Positions 24,301 through 36,827 of a DNA stretch of 64,000 nt are shown piece after piece. The notes below the pieces were generated by a model. It ran no database searches, was not told the DNA's origin, and saw nothing but the letters and a program-made list of their open reading frames with translations. The translations under genes were made by a program, and so were the position numbers. Numbering within the stretch: the stretch's first letter is position 1; every line of letters starts with the position of its first letter. Source of the DNA: Nereocystis luetkeana (lineage: Eukaryota; Sar; Phaeophyceae; Laminariales; Laminariaceae); the NCBI GenBank assembly GCA_031213475.1, contig JARUPZ010000019.1, forward strand, positions 891,001 through 955,000, given 5' to 3'.

Positions 24301-24804
24301 AGTCTCCGGGTAAACAGCAGTGGAGGAGGCCGCATTTACAGTTGCTGTTACTTTGTCGGCGGGGACAGATGCCTCAGGAACATCCGGTAGGAAAAAGGAA
24401 GAGGGTCCGTTCAACTGCACTGCTGCCGCTCCTGCCGCTGCCGTTGCAGCTGCTGTTGGTGCTGCTGCTATTGCTGTTGCTGCTGTCGTCGCTGCTGTTG
24501 CTTCTGAGGGGTCCGTCCCAATCCCGGAAGATATTGAGACTCTTCCCCCAGCTTTGCCACCTCCGCCGGGAGCATTAGTAGAGGCAGGTACACATGATGA
24601 GGCTTCACTACCATTCCCTTCTTTGTCCGGGCCTTGGATTTCTCTCGCGAGGAGGCGAAACGCTAGCTTCAGCTCTTCGAGTTTGGGGCTGGCTCTAGTA
24701 GCTGGGCCACACTTGCTGGTGGTCCCGCTGGAGCAAAAACGGTTGACAGTTCTGGGTTTTGGTGGGTCAGCCACGCGCGGGGGCTTGGACTTTGGAGCGT
24801 CCAT
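18302..24804 (-). CDS. Coiled-coil protein, two exons (function unknown)
   Basis: Exon 1 is 24804-24098 and exon 2 is 20558-18302, together 987 aa. Exon 1 ends GAG AG|GTGGGT with two bases over. Exon 2 starts after CCTCCTCCCAG with one base, and the joined codon AGC keeps the helix heptads running (EVEAERRSRTTAE-S-ALRGLQ). Residues 200-400 are rich in Ala, Glu and Arg with few helix breakers and should form a long coiled coil. A Gly run and a second coiled segment follow, then a Ser/Pro/Gly-rich tail. Exon 1 also has an Ala-rich low-complexity stretch. Without splicing, exon 2 has no ATG start, which supports the intron. No enzyme motif is seen. A scaffold or cytoskeletal role is only a guess from the coiled coil. 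Confidence 0.75.
21600..23320. repeat. About 520-bp degenerate tandem repeat, roughly three units
   Basis: Landmark GCCCGCGGCTGRGACTYYSG followed by CAGCCRGGCTGGAA recurs near 21940, 22430 and 22960. Landmark CAGCCGCAGGCAATGGCATG recurs near 21640, 22665 and 23195, with a diverged form near 22140. Each unit also carries GTRCCTCAACGANGGG and an AGGTGCTGARGGGNTC-type block. The units differ by many substitutions and small indels and have stops in all frames. The array lies entirely inside the intron of the coiled-coil gene. It may be a decayed duplicated gene fragment. Confidence 0.75.
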
Positions 24805-25069
24805 GGCGCTACATCCGTTATTCCTTGATATGGGACGTCCGGTCCGCGGCGGCAGATAGCGTGGCAGGTGTTAAGGTCAAGGACCTTGGGGGTGGATCCA
24901 TCTGCCTTCCATCGTGCACCTTCTGTAGACAAGGGACCCCGCGATCTGTCCCAACAAAAAAACGCCGCGTGGAATAATGCAAACCCACCGCATAAAAATC
25001 TCATACTTTTGCTCCCTTTCTCCTTCCTCGTCAGGTCACTGCTGGTGCATCGCTAAGAGTGGGAGCATC
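24805..25069. promoter_or_regulatory. Probable bidirectional promoter region
   Basis: Only 265 bp separate the start codon of the minus-strand coiled-coil gene (24804) from that of the plus-strand BTB-BACK-SPRY gene (25070). Both 5' untranslated regions and both core promoters must fit here unless there are unseen upstream non-coding exons. No TATA box is obvious. Inference from layout. Confidence 0.5.
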
Positions 25070-28000
25070 ATGTCCACCCAATGCAGTATTGACCACTCCA
25101 CTGCTGTGCAGGATCGCTTGCTGGGGCTGATTGACTCAGACACGTGCGACATCACCTTCGTCATTGTGCCCTCACCCAATGCATCTCAATCTCGTGCACG
25201 AAGCTCTCGTTTTCCGAAGCGAGGACGAGCGAGTTCCGACCGGGCAGGAGGAGGCAGGCCATCGGAAGGACACGGCAGTTGCGGAACATTCCCGACTACG
25301 TGCGTTGGAAAGGGACGACATATCCATCGGACGGCCAGTAGAGGCCCTGGTCCACCACCAGCAACAACAATAGCAACAGCAACTTCAGCGGCCGAAGCGG
25401 CGCAATTAGCGTCAGGTGTTGTTATTAATGGTAACATGAGGAGTAGAGAGGAGGAGGAGAAGGAGGAGGAGAAGGAGGAGGAGGAAGAGGAGGAGGGCGG
25501 GGGGGGGGAGGAGGAGGAGTGGAAGGAGGAGGCGGACGAGACAGCAATAGGGGCAGAAGGGGGGTGGCGGAGAACAAATGACCGAAACGCACGGTGTCCG
25601 GAGCAAGAGGACGCACAAGGTGACGGGCATCAATTGATGGGAGCCGGACCTGCACCAGCCGCAGCCGCAACCGCCGCGCCCCCTCCGCCCGAGCGAGAGT
25701 TCCGCTGCCACCGCGTGTTCTTCGCCGCTTGCTCCGAGTACTTCCGAGCGCTCCTTTACGGCGGCATGAGCGAGTCGCGGACGCGTAGGGTGGAGCTGAG
25801 AGACGTCGCCCCCGAGGGCTTCGAGGCCATCATCGCGTACGCCTACACCGGCCAGCTGCTCGTGACCGCAGGTGATACGGCACAACAGCTTCACTCCTGC
25901 AACATGGAATACACCGACAGCAGCAGTAGTTAGATCAGTAGTGTTGGTGTTGGTATTGATATTGGCATTGATCGTGCTGACCTTGTAGAATGTCATGCAT
26001 GTACATATGTTCCGGCGTGCACGACCGCTCGCAACACTACAGAGTAGTATTACGGGGGACCATAGTAAATAGGACCTATGGTATACACTAAAACCTATAT
26101 ATTTCCCTATTTTTACTAACAATATTTGGTTCTATTTACTATGGTCCCCCGTAATAGTGCTTGTGTACGAGTGATTCGTATAATACTGCTGTCCCGTGAC
26201 TTATCTATTTCGGCACCGACTGCTGTATATTTTACTGTAATCTACTGGGTATCGGCTGTAGGCGTCCCCCGATGGTTTAGACTACTGTAGTGGATAAACC
26301 TGGCTAGTACTATTACGGGGGGCCATAGTAAATACCTGGTAGGACCTACCAGTATGGTACACATTAAAACCTTTATGTTTACCTTTTTTTACTCAGATTA
26401 CTTGGGCTTTTATTTACTATGGTCCCCCGTAACACTCGTAAGGCCAAGATGTGGTGAGTTCGAATCCACCCAAGGAGGGTCTGTTTCTTGAGCAATACCA
26501 AAGTGGCTGCAGAAAGCGCCTGTTAATAGCGTGCGTGCACAATTAGCCCCCCGAGCCAACGAGGGAAGAAAATGCTGAGCTCTTCCCGCGATACACACAA
26601 GGTCACTCCCGTACTGGAGAGGGGGGAGAAGCGCCCGCTATGTGACCGTAGGCAAGGGTCTGAGTCATGAAAGAGAGGGGGCTGCATTATAAGCAGGGCG
26701 AATATCACAGATGGGACGGGAAAATACAAACAAAAGTAAAGTACTGACTGTAGACGACAACAGCAGCAGCAGCAGCAGCAGCGGTGGGTATGATACCCGG
26801 ATACCCGTCTCTCTTACGATCTGTCCCCAAAAGACTTTCTCTCGCGCGAAACTGCCTTCCTCCCGGTCCATTCCGGCGGTACTCCCTTGCCTCCCCGCGG
26901 TGTGTATTACTATTAATAGCGCCCCGATGAGGCGCTCGGCTCGGACACGAGCAGGTGTACGAGGCGCGCCCCCATGTCTGCAACCGTTGCACCCGCCGTT
27001 AAGTGCGTGGTTTGGGCGAACTAGCTACAATATCAATCGCATAAGCGTGTTTTTGTGGGCAGAAGGTAAAGGCTAGCGCTGGTTTTGGTGTGATTTATGT
27101 TGTGGTCTGTTGGACGCGTTTGTCTCGCGCGAGATGCCTCCCTCCCCCCGACTATTCCGGCGGCAACCGCTACCTCCCCACGGCGCTTATGTACGCAGCG
27201 GAGAGCGGTCGGATGAGTTAGGAGTTCGGCTGTGATGCTCGTGTGTACGTACTCGCACCCCTTGTGCGCTGTTGCTCTGGAAAGCATACTCGTGCCCCTC
27301 TGCCGCCGTTTTTTTTGTAGAAAACATGCCAACCACGACGGGAGCACCCTCTTTGTGTGTCGCATCGCATCGCGTTGCATCGCGCCATGCACCATGGTAG
27401 CTCATTGCACCGCGTCGTCGCCTCGCGTCGCATCGCATCGTGTCAACATCGCGTATGAATCGCAGACAATGTGATGGAGGTTTTCTCACTAGCTCACCGC
27501 TTCGACATGCGCCGCCTGCTGCGGGCGTGCGCGGAGGTGCTCGACGAGTGCATGCAGTGCGATGACGTCTGCCGCGTGCTCGAGGCGGCGGCATACTACG
27601 GCCACGCTGAACTCGCCGCTAAGTGCTGGGGTCTCATCAAGGACAGCGCGCCCAGGTGGGCGGTGGGTATGGATGGGGTGGCGGACGGCGCTCGCTGGCG
27701 ACCGGGTGTGGATTGAATATGTTTTGTTTTTTTTCTTACTTTTTCGATTTTTCGATTTTTCGATTTCCCGATTTCCCGATTTCCCGATCTCTCGCTTTTT
27801 CCGAGTTTCGAGTTTTTTTTTAATTGTTTTATTCGTTGTGCGATCGTCGTTATCGAAGATGCGATCTTCGTCATCGCTGAGCGGCGGAAAAAAAGGCGAA
27901 GCAGGTTCGTTTTTTTTTTCCCCCCTGGCAGCGATTTCGTCAAAAGCGAGAAAGGGAGCTTCCCCTCGCTGGTGGTGGTGGTGTTTATTACGGAGGACCA

Positions 28001-29342
28001 CAGTGAATAGGACCTACGTTGGACACAAAAACCTACCATGGTATTTATTTCCCTATTTTTACTAACGATATTTGGTCCTACTTACTATGGTCCCCCGTAG
28101 TAGCAAGCGGACACAGATTTACCTTGACACGGGGATGCGGGGGACGGGGGGGGGGAGGGGGCTTCACGGTATCAGGTGAAATATGTGCGAACGATGTACC
28201 AGGTGCAGTCAGTGGTCAAGGAAGGTTGGTCTTGAGAGCGGATACGTACCCAAAGGAAGACCCGTTAGAACTACAATATTCTCCGCTTCGCTTTTTCGGA
28301 TTCGTCCATCCTATCTACCGGCTGTCGGCGTTTTCCGTTTCGTTTTGTCGGTTTCGTCAAATCGTTCGTCTCTCCGTCGATTCGTCCATCCGTCCGTTGC
28401 GTCTGTCCGTTACTCCACATCGATTTGTCTGCTGGTCCTTTCCGTCTATGCTTGTCGCGATTCTCGCCCATCCGTTCATCCGTCGGTCCTTCTCCGTCGC
28501 ACTGGTTTCCGTTTCGTCCGACCGTTCGTGTACATCCGTCGGTACGGTCTGTTTCGTCTTGTTCCGTTTCGTGTGTACTGTTTCGTCCCACGGTTCCTTC
28601 TATCCATCGGTTTGACCAATCGTACGTCTTGTCCGGCATACCTACACGTGCTGCGCGCGCGGGGTGGGGGGGTCAGAGTGCTGAGGAGCGAGGGCTTCCT
28701 GGAGCTGCCCTTTCCCCTGGTGCAGGACTTTGTCCGAGAGGGGGAGTTGCAGGCGGATGAGGCCGATCTTTTCGCGGCCGTGAGATCGTGGGTAGACCGG
28801 GACCTGGCCGAGCGGCGGCGCCACGTGGAAGAGGTACGGGTACGGTACGGTATATTATATTTTACGGTACCGTATGTTGTACTATTACGGGGGACCATAT
28901 TAAATAGGACCTACGGTACACACAAAAACCTCTATATATCCCTATTTTTTCTAATATTTGGTCCTATTTACTGGTCCCTCGTAATAGTGGTACAATACAG
29001 TACTGTGTGGTGTGGCATGGTATGGAAGGGTTTGGTGTGTTATGATAGGGCATAGGTGTGGTGTGTTGTATTTTACTCTGCACCAAATTGGCTTTTTTTT
29101 CAGGATGCTTTTACGTTTCTCCTCCGATCGCGGGTCTTTCCTCGCGCTCTCGGCTGCGGGGCATGCAGGGGGCTCGCGTGTACACCACGGTGCATGTGTG
29201 GGTCCCGGCCGGGCTCCGTGGCGCATGCTCTGGGCCTCCAAAGCCGCGAAATCTGGCTATTGACCACGGGGAGCTGTTCCAACCTGCTAGAGCCAAGCAG
29301 GTCCATGGAACCCCCACAATTTTGAATGTTTTTTCTCCTGCT

Positions 29343-29377
<35 letters not shown>

Positions 29378-32300
29378 AATCACGTGGGCTGATCAAACCG
29401 CCCCTCGAAGTCTTCCCAATGAAGCAGCCACGGAAGAGCAGCAGTCGCACATCATGCTTTCCCTTATGTGACAGCTACGGATGGCGTATTTGTGTGTATG
29501 CGTGTGTCGGCCGGGATTCCTGTCGAACGCAGGGAGTACTGTGGGAACGAACACACCCGTAATCTCATAAAGGTGCATTTGACTGGATGCTGTACACAGG
29601 GGGCAGGATGACGATACGAACCCACATTTCCTCGGTATTTCAGAAGTAACCATGCGGCCATGGAACGCGCTACACAAGCAGCAGCAGCAGCAGCAGCAGC
29701 GCGCGGAACAGCAGCAGTGTTCGCGTGTATGTGTGTGCGGTGTTGACCTGGAGAGACAGCACATGCATGCAATTGTGGTCACATTTCCACTTACAGTTTA
29801 TGAATCAAGCGCACGTTATCGATCCTCTTCTTGTCACATAGCAGTACTCGGGGTAACTGGGGACGCCTGATGATGATGATGATGGCGATGATGATGATGA
29901 TGCTGCTCCCCCCCTTTTTAACTTGCGGCACCCCCGGGATTAGGAGTCAACCATATCCCGAAAGGGGAAGCTTGTAGTATGGTATGGCGGGTACGGTGCG
30001 GTTGATGCTTGTGCTGATGCTGCCGCTGCTCCTGCTGCCGCTGCTCCTGATAATACGAACGCTACTTGTACTGATGCTACGGGTGCTACTTCTGCTGCTG
30101 CCTCTGCTGCTGCTGCTGCTGCTGCTGCCGCTGCCGCTGCCGCTGCCGATGCTGCTGTCGCTTTTCTCACCTGTTCCAAATTCTTCGCAGCTATCGGTCC
30201 ACTTTCGTCTGCCGCTCGTGTCGCTCCGAGACCTGATGTCGGTGGTCAGGCCCTCCGGCTTGGTCCCTGCCGAGCTACTGCTGGACGCGGTGACCTACCA
30301 CGCTGACCCGGGGAAGTGGTCAGGCGATCCCCTCATGGTGCGTGTCGACCAATGTCGATATTTTTTAGCTGTTGTTGTTTTTGCTGTTGTCGGCGGAGTT
30401 GGTGATGGCGATGTTGGTGTTGCTATTGTTGTTGGCACTGATGCTGTCGTTGGTGTTGGTGCTGTTATATAATTTTGCTACTACTCGTCAATGGTTGGTG
30501 CGTCGCGATAACTGAAACCCGTATGAATTCGCCAACCCCCCCCCTTTCCCTCCCCCCCACCCACCCCCACACCCACATTTGAAAGAAAGGCCTGCCTGGT
30601 CGGTGAAAACCTGACGTGCTCCGTCCCGGCATTGTAAGGATGCGAGGGTCTATGGTCATACGACTACGACCATGCATGACCTGAGTACACCGCCCCCCCC
30701 CCCCCCTTCCTATCTCCCCACCTCCCCTCCCCTACACCCCCCCCCCCCACCCCCCCCCCCCCCCCCCTTTTCCGCACCCCCTCCTGGTCGGTGAAAACCC
30801 GACATGCTCCGTCCCGGCATTGTACGGATGCGAGGGTCTATAGTCATACGACTACGGCCATGCGTGAGATTGAGTATATAGAACTACATACTTAGATCAC
30901 AACCCCTGAGCGTGCTCGGTTGGTGCATCCCTGGCCTCTCAGAGCTCCCACTTCCAAACCGCCTCCTTTCATTACTTGCCGGACCTTTCCAGCAGTTCTT
31001 TGTTTTCTCGGTCCTTTCTTCCTTTCTTCTTCTTTCGTTTCGTGTGCGTGCGCGTTCTCCGAGCATGGCATCGCGGGAGGGCCCGGCACCGTCGCGGGTG
31101 TCAGCGGGTGCTGGCGGGTAGAGGGGGGGTTGCAAGGAGCGCGGTCGCCGCTTTCGTGCCTAGGCGTCGCGTGTGCCTCGAGACACGAGGGATGCATGAA
31201 CGGCCTTTGTCTGGCTTCGATTCATGATTGTTGATAGAGTATGCACGAGTTTATAAAGGTCGTTCGGGAGGGCAAGATACTATTCAAGCGGTGCTTATTT
31301 TTGCGACCACGCTGAAGTTGAAAGAGGGAGGTGTGCAGTTTGAACACCAACATTATCGAGCTGGCGAACGACGGCCACGGAGAGCACCGGGATTAACGCG
31401 GGGCGGGCGACGGGGCTGATTGTGGCAGAGAGTGATAAAAGCTTTACCCGGACCGAATCGGTAGCGAGGTGGTCGCGAGAGGGGCGGGCGGCGTACGAGG
31501 CTGAGAGAGAAGCTCTTCTGTGCGATTTTTTTTCTTTTCTTTTCGACCGGGTGTAAGGTGTTCCAATCAGGCAGAAAAATATTTACACGAGAGGGGACAG
31601 GGATTTTTTTCCTTTCCGAGGTGTCGGTTTCATTTTCATTTTTTTTGCTGCTGTGCCGTGCTGTGCTTTCGCTTTCTTCGTGCATACAGTACAGACATGG
31701 AGCATATCGAAAGAAGAAACTATGTACAAACAGTAGTACACTACCTGGGGTGTATGTACGTACGTACGACATCCGCGACGCGAAGCGTATATGTGGCATC
31801 CAAGCTGACGTCGGAGCTGTTTTTTCCTGAAGCATGGCGGCGGGACTCTTGGCATTATCAAGTCGCCGGTTTGCAATTACGATCTTTGAAAACACTAAAC
31901 TCAATCGTGGACCTCTGTTCGCTTCGCATAATTTGATGTACTGTTTTCCTTCCTGAGCGAGCGTAGCGGGCGGCGTAGGCCGCCCGCGGAGCGAAGCGCC
32001 TTGTATCTCCTATCGAGTACACCCCCCTCGTCCCACCCCCCCCTTCACCCCCTCGCCCCCCCCCCCCTCCCACTCACCCCCACCCCATCTCCCCCTCAAT
32101 TTCTTGTTTTGCACCCCGCTTGGCAAGGAAGGTTCGGCCTCGAGGGAGACGGTTCGCGTGGGACGCTTCTTCGAGCCTGGCGGCTGGTGCGTGGATGGCG
32201 GACGACAACAGGACTGTCACCACATCTGTGGGGGATTGGGTCGGGGTATACGGAGACCGCGTGATGAGGTGGGAGATAGAGATGGCGTTAAGTTTTTGTT

Positions 32301-34474
32301 TTTTTTTGCTGTGTGAACCGTGAGAGGTGGTAGGGGGGGGGGGGGGGGGAGGGGGAAGGGGGTGTACTCGATAGGAGATATGTACTCGATCTCATGCATG
32401 GTCGTAGTCGTATGACCATAGACCCTCGCATCCCTACAATGCCAGGACGGGGGGAGGGGGGGGGGGTGTACTCGATAGGAGATATATACTCGATCTCATG
32501 CATGGCCGTAGTCGTATGACCATAGACCCTCGCATCCCTGCAATGCCGGGACGGAGCATGTCGGGTTTTCACCGACCAGGCAGACATTGCTTGCACCAAG
32601 CGCGAAGCGCCGTAAGATGTCCGGCGATTCGCATGAAGGGTGAGCTGCATCCTACTAAGAACCGCTTGTCAGGCGGACTTGCATATGAATGACAGCTTCA
32701 ATGAGTTAATTTAATTTCCGGTGTAGGCACGTCCAGAGACAGCAATGGGAGTACTATGTAACTGCCTCTTGGGTGCCTTGCCTTGAACACTACGTGATAC
32801 GATCAATTCCCTTGTGCGGAGTAGAGGTTCTATACCTCGCACAAATGATCTAACTCGACGACCAGCTTTGGGCGACCTCCAAAAAAAACAAAAAAAAACA
32901 AAAACGGTACCCTGGTTGTCTAGCTCAAGTAGTGAGCGGCATGTTTTACAGTGTCGTTGCCAACCGACGCCAACCCAACCTATATATAATAGGGGGGGGG
33001 GGGTGTACTCATTATCATGCATGGCCGCAGTCGTATGACCATAGACCCTCGCATCCCTACAGTACCGGGACGGAGCACGTCGGGTTTTCACCGACCAGGC
33101 AGACATTGCGGGGGAGGGGGGGGGGGGGGGGGGGGGGGGGGCGTACTCATTTGTTGCTTGCCTAGGGGGGGGGGGGAGGGGACGTACTCATTTTTTTGTT
33201 TGCCTTAGTCATTTGACCATTGACCACGCATCCCTTTCGAGACGGAGCACCGTTCCTACTCCTAATATAGACACCTCCAACACTTGGGCGCTCATTAGGT
33301 TGTTTCCATATATTACATAGAAACTTTTTGCTATTTTTATCCCCCTCCTGTTTGGGCGCCTGTGGCCACCATCTATCTCCTTGCGGGGGAGGGGGGGGGT
33401 GGTACTCGTTTTTTGCTTGGTAAGTCGTTGGAGACATTTTGTGAACCTTTCGGAAAGCCCTTGCTTGTGATTCAGTAGTGCTGCCATATTGCAAAGGGTG
33501 TAATATTATACCTGGTATGATACTCGCACTGGCGTTTGTCCCGGCACGGAAAGGTATTCTAAAAAAAACGATTAAGGTAATCATGCAACTCCACAAAATG
33601 AGTCTCGGGGGGGTGAAATTTGATCGAAACTCTCTGCTGTCGTTTTTTGGAATTAATACTGAAGTACTTGTGTACCGGTAATTGTTTCTATTTTTGAGCG
33701 AGGTGAGGGGGCTAACTTTTACACAAGCCGCCTAAAAGTTCGGGCATGCCTTATAGGTAGCTGGGAAGAGCGGGAGATCTGAGAACGGGTCTCCGCGACG
33801 CCCGACCATTTTTTTTTCCGCGTGCGTGTTTTCAATCCCATCATGACAGACCATGTCTTCCATTAGCGCACACAATAGTTGAAAGACAGTTGCAAATATC
33901 CACCAGCGCGAGTTCCGATTGGTTCAGGGCTGTTCACGAACAGACCTCGCGGGTCAGGTCAGGTAGAGTCGGGTCGGTTAAGGGTTTACCAAAGCCGACC
34001 CCTGAGAGGTTAAAATCCTCCTGACCCGACCCAACCCGGCCCGACCCGCGAGATTTAAAAAAGTCCCCGACACGACCCGCGGGTCGGATCTTGACCCGGC
34101 TATCAGTCTATTTATTAGGGTATTGTTCTATTAGTCCCTTTAATGGGATCCAGGCATAGCGAACACAACGCCTACCTGGTATGTACTACATACGGCCTTA
34201 TCTTGTCAACCGCCTAGGACAAGCGATGCAAACAACACAACAGCGACCGTATATCCCCATCCTTCAGCGCGCAGTCGTGCGCCTCCCTCCGTCCCTCCCT
34301 CCCTCCCTCCCTCCCCCCCTCCCTCCCTCCCTCCCTCCCTCCCTGAGAGAGATAAACTTGTTGTACTCCGAACACAACCCCCCAGCCCAATTTCACCTGG
34401 GGAGAACAAAGTACAGTAGCAGTAGCAGCAGTAGTGGTAGTAGTAGTAGTAGCAGCAGCAGTAGTAGTAGTAGC

Positions 34475-34509
<35 letters not shown>

Positions 34510-34583
34510 CAGTAGTAGTAGTAGTAGTAGTAGTGGTAGTAGTAGTAGTAGTAGTAGTAGTAGCAGCAGCCGTAGTAGTAGTG

Positions 34584-34617
<34 letters not shown>

Positions 34618-34621
34618 AAGC

Positions 34622-34658
<37 letters not shown>

Positions 34659-36790
34659 ATAGTAGAGGTCCCTCTACAAGTGCCGGTTTTTGGGTAGTGC
34701 CGGCTGGCCGCTATTATACATTACGGGGAAGCATAGCTAATAGGACCAAGTATTGTTAGTAAAAATAGCGAAATATATAGTTTTTTGTGTGTACCGTAGG
34801 TCCTATTTGATATGGTCCCCCCGTAATGGTCGCTTGGAACACATGGGGACTAACCAGTGTGGCTTAGTGTGCGGAGCATATGGTGCCGGTAGCCGCTGTT
34901 ACGGTGCCGGTATTTTGTTGGCTGGCGCATATCATACCGTGCACTATAGAGGGGCCATTGATGTGCAATCATAGTCAGATAGATACAGGCGTGTAAATAG
35001 CTATTAGGGGAGGACATACCTGGTAGCCAGTATTACGGGGGGCCATAGTTAATAGAACCAAATATTGTTATTACGGGGGGCCATAGTTAACAGGACCAAA
35101 TATTGTTAGTAAAAATGGTTAAACATATAGATTTTTATGTATACCATAGGTCCTGTTAACTATGGTCCCCCGTAATAGTAAAAATGGTCAAATATATACT
35201 GGTAGGTTTTTATGCATACCATAGGTCCTATTAACTATGGTCCCCCGTAATCATAATCATGACCAAATGTAGTGTGTATACCTACGTAAAGGCGATTAGT
35301 ACCTGCTTTTTGTCCCCCCTGTGGGCGCCCTCGCGTGCCCAGATGCTGTACATAATCGTCCTTTGTTTTTTTCGAAAACAAGCCAAAAAAAAAAATACCG
35401 CCATTTTAAGGCATGCCTTGAAGTGAAGCCCCAGACGGATTATTACATGACGAGTGCTGGTTTTGTGAGGCTCTTCGTTCAAGGAGCTGTTTACCACTCA
35501 CCAGATACCTCTTTTTCACAGAAGGAAAAAAAAACGAACGATTTTTTATGAGGAAAAAAAATCTGCAGTCCCGTTTTGGGGGAAAATTACTTAGAATTTG
35601 ACTGGTTTGTCTCCGTAACGGGGCTGTAGCCCTACAAGTGTTGACCCCTCTATTAATATTAATAGTACGGCAAGTCCTTTTGTTTTTTTAGAAAATGACT
35701 TGGAATTAGTGTAGGATCGCTTTTTGCAGTATTACGGGGGACCGTAGTAAATGGGACCAAATATTGTTCGTAAAAAAAGCGAAATATATAGTTTTTTGTG
35801 TATACCGTAGGCTCTATTTATTATGCCCCCCCCCCCAATAGTACTAGGGTTAAAAACCGACGGAAAAACCCGTGGTGACTCAAGTTGAAGAGCGATTCCT
35901 GTTACAGTGTTCTGCGGCTCCTCACTTTAGGAGCATATCCATACTGTAAACAAAATAGTCAAGTCATGAAGAATATTCAGGCCAAAAAGTTACAGTGCTA
36001 TGTCGCGCCTCAGTTTAGGAGCATGCTCATACCACTGTATCAATAGTCAGTCATGAGTGCTCCGGCCGAAAAGTACTATGAATACTACAGCAGCACAATG
36101 GTCCCCTCTGTAGTTCGGGTATCATACATACGCGCCACAGAGCCAGCAATACCAGCACTATACGTATACAGCGGCAATCGGCACTATACTCCGCACACTG
36201 CCGGACTGGTTAAGTTAATCCCATGTTGTGCCGAGCGATTCCATAGGCACTAACTACTGTATCGAGAGACCCACGACTACCTGCCGATGCCCCCATCGTG
36301 TACCGGATACTGGTACCTATTGTTACGGGGGACCATAGTTAGCAGGACCTACGGTATAAATGAAAACCTACCAGGTATACATTTAACCATTTTTAATAAC
36401 AATAGTTGGTCCTGTTAACTATATGGTCCTCCGTGATAGCGCGCGTCTACTGCTAATTGCGAGATCTAAGGATATACTGTACACGTACTATTTTATTATT
36501 TAGTTGTTGTTGTTTTCTTTTCTTTTCTTTTTTTCTTTTCTTTTTGTCTCGTTTTCAACGAAGAAAAGGTCCGGCTTACACCGGTGGTCCGTTCGAGCGA
36601 ACAAGATCGGCCAGCCCGCCAAGAAGCACTCGTGGAAAGCTGTCATCGGGATCGCTCGGCTGGAGTCCGAGGATCGCTGTGAGTTGCCGTCGCTCGCGTA
36701 GCGTTCCCTGCATCCGTCGGCCGTGTTTCCGCCCCCTCTACCTTGCTATATACCGGTACCTGGTATATAATATATATATAATATATATGC

Positions 36791-36827
<37 letters not shown>

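Noticed and set aside
29100..29166. Possible BTB-gene exon after TTTTTTTTCAG
   Set aside because: Exon 28677-28833 joins 30191-30337 in phase and gives an uninterrupted BACK domain; adding this segment would break it.
34181..34759. Poly-Ser and poly-Val frames
   Set aside because: Produced by the AGT microsatellite.
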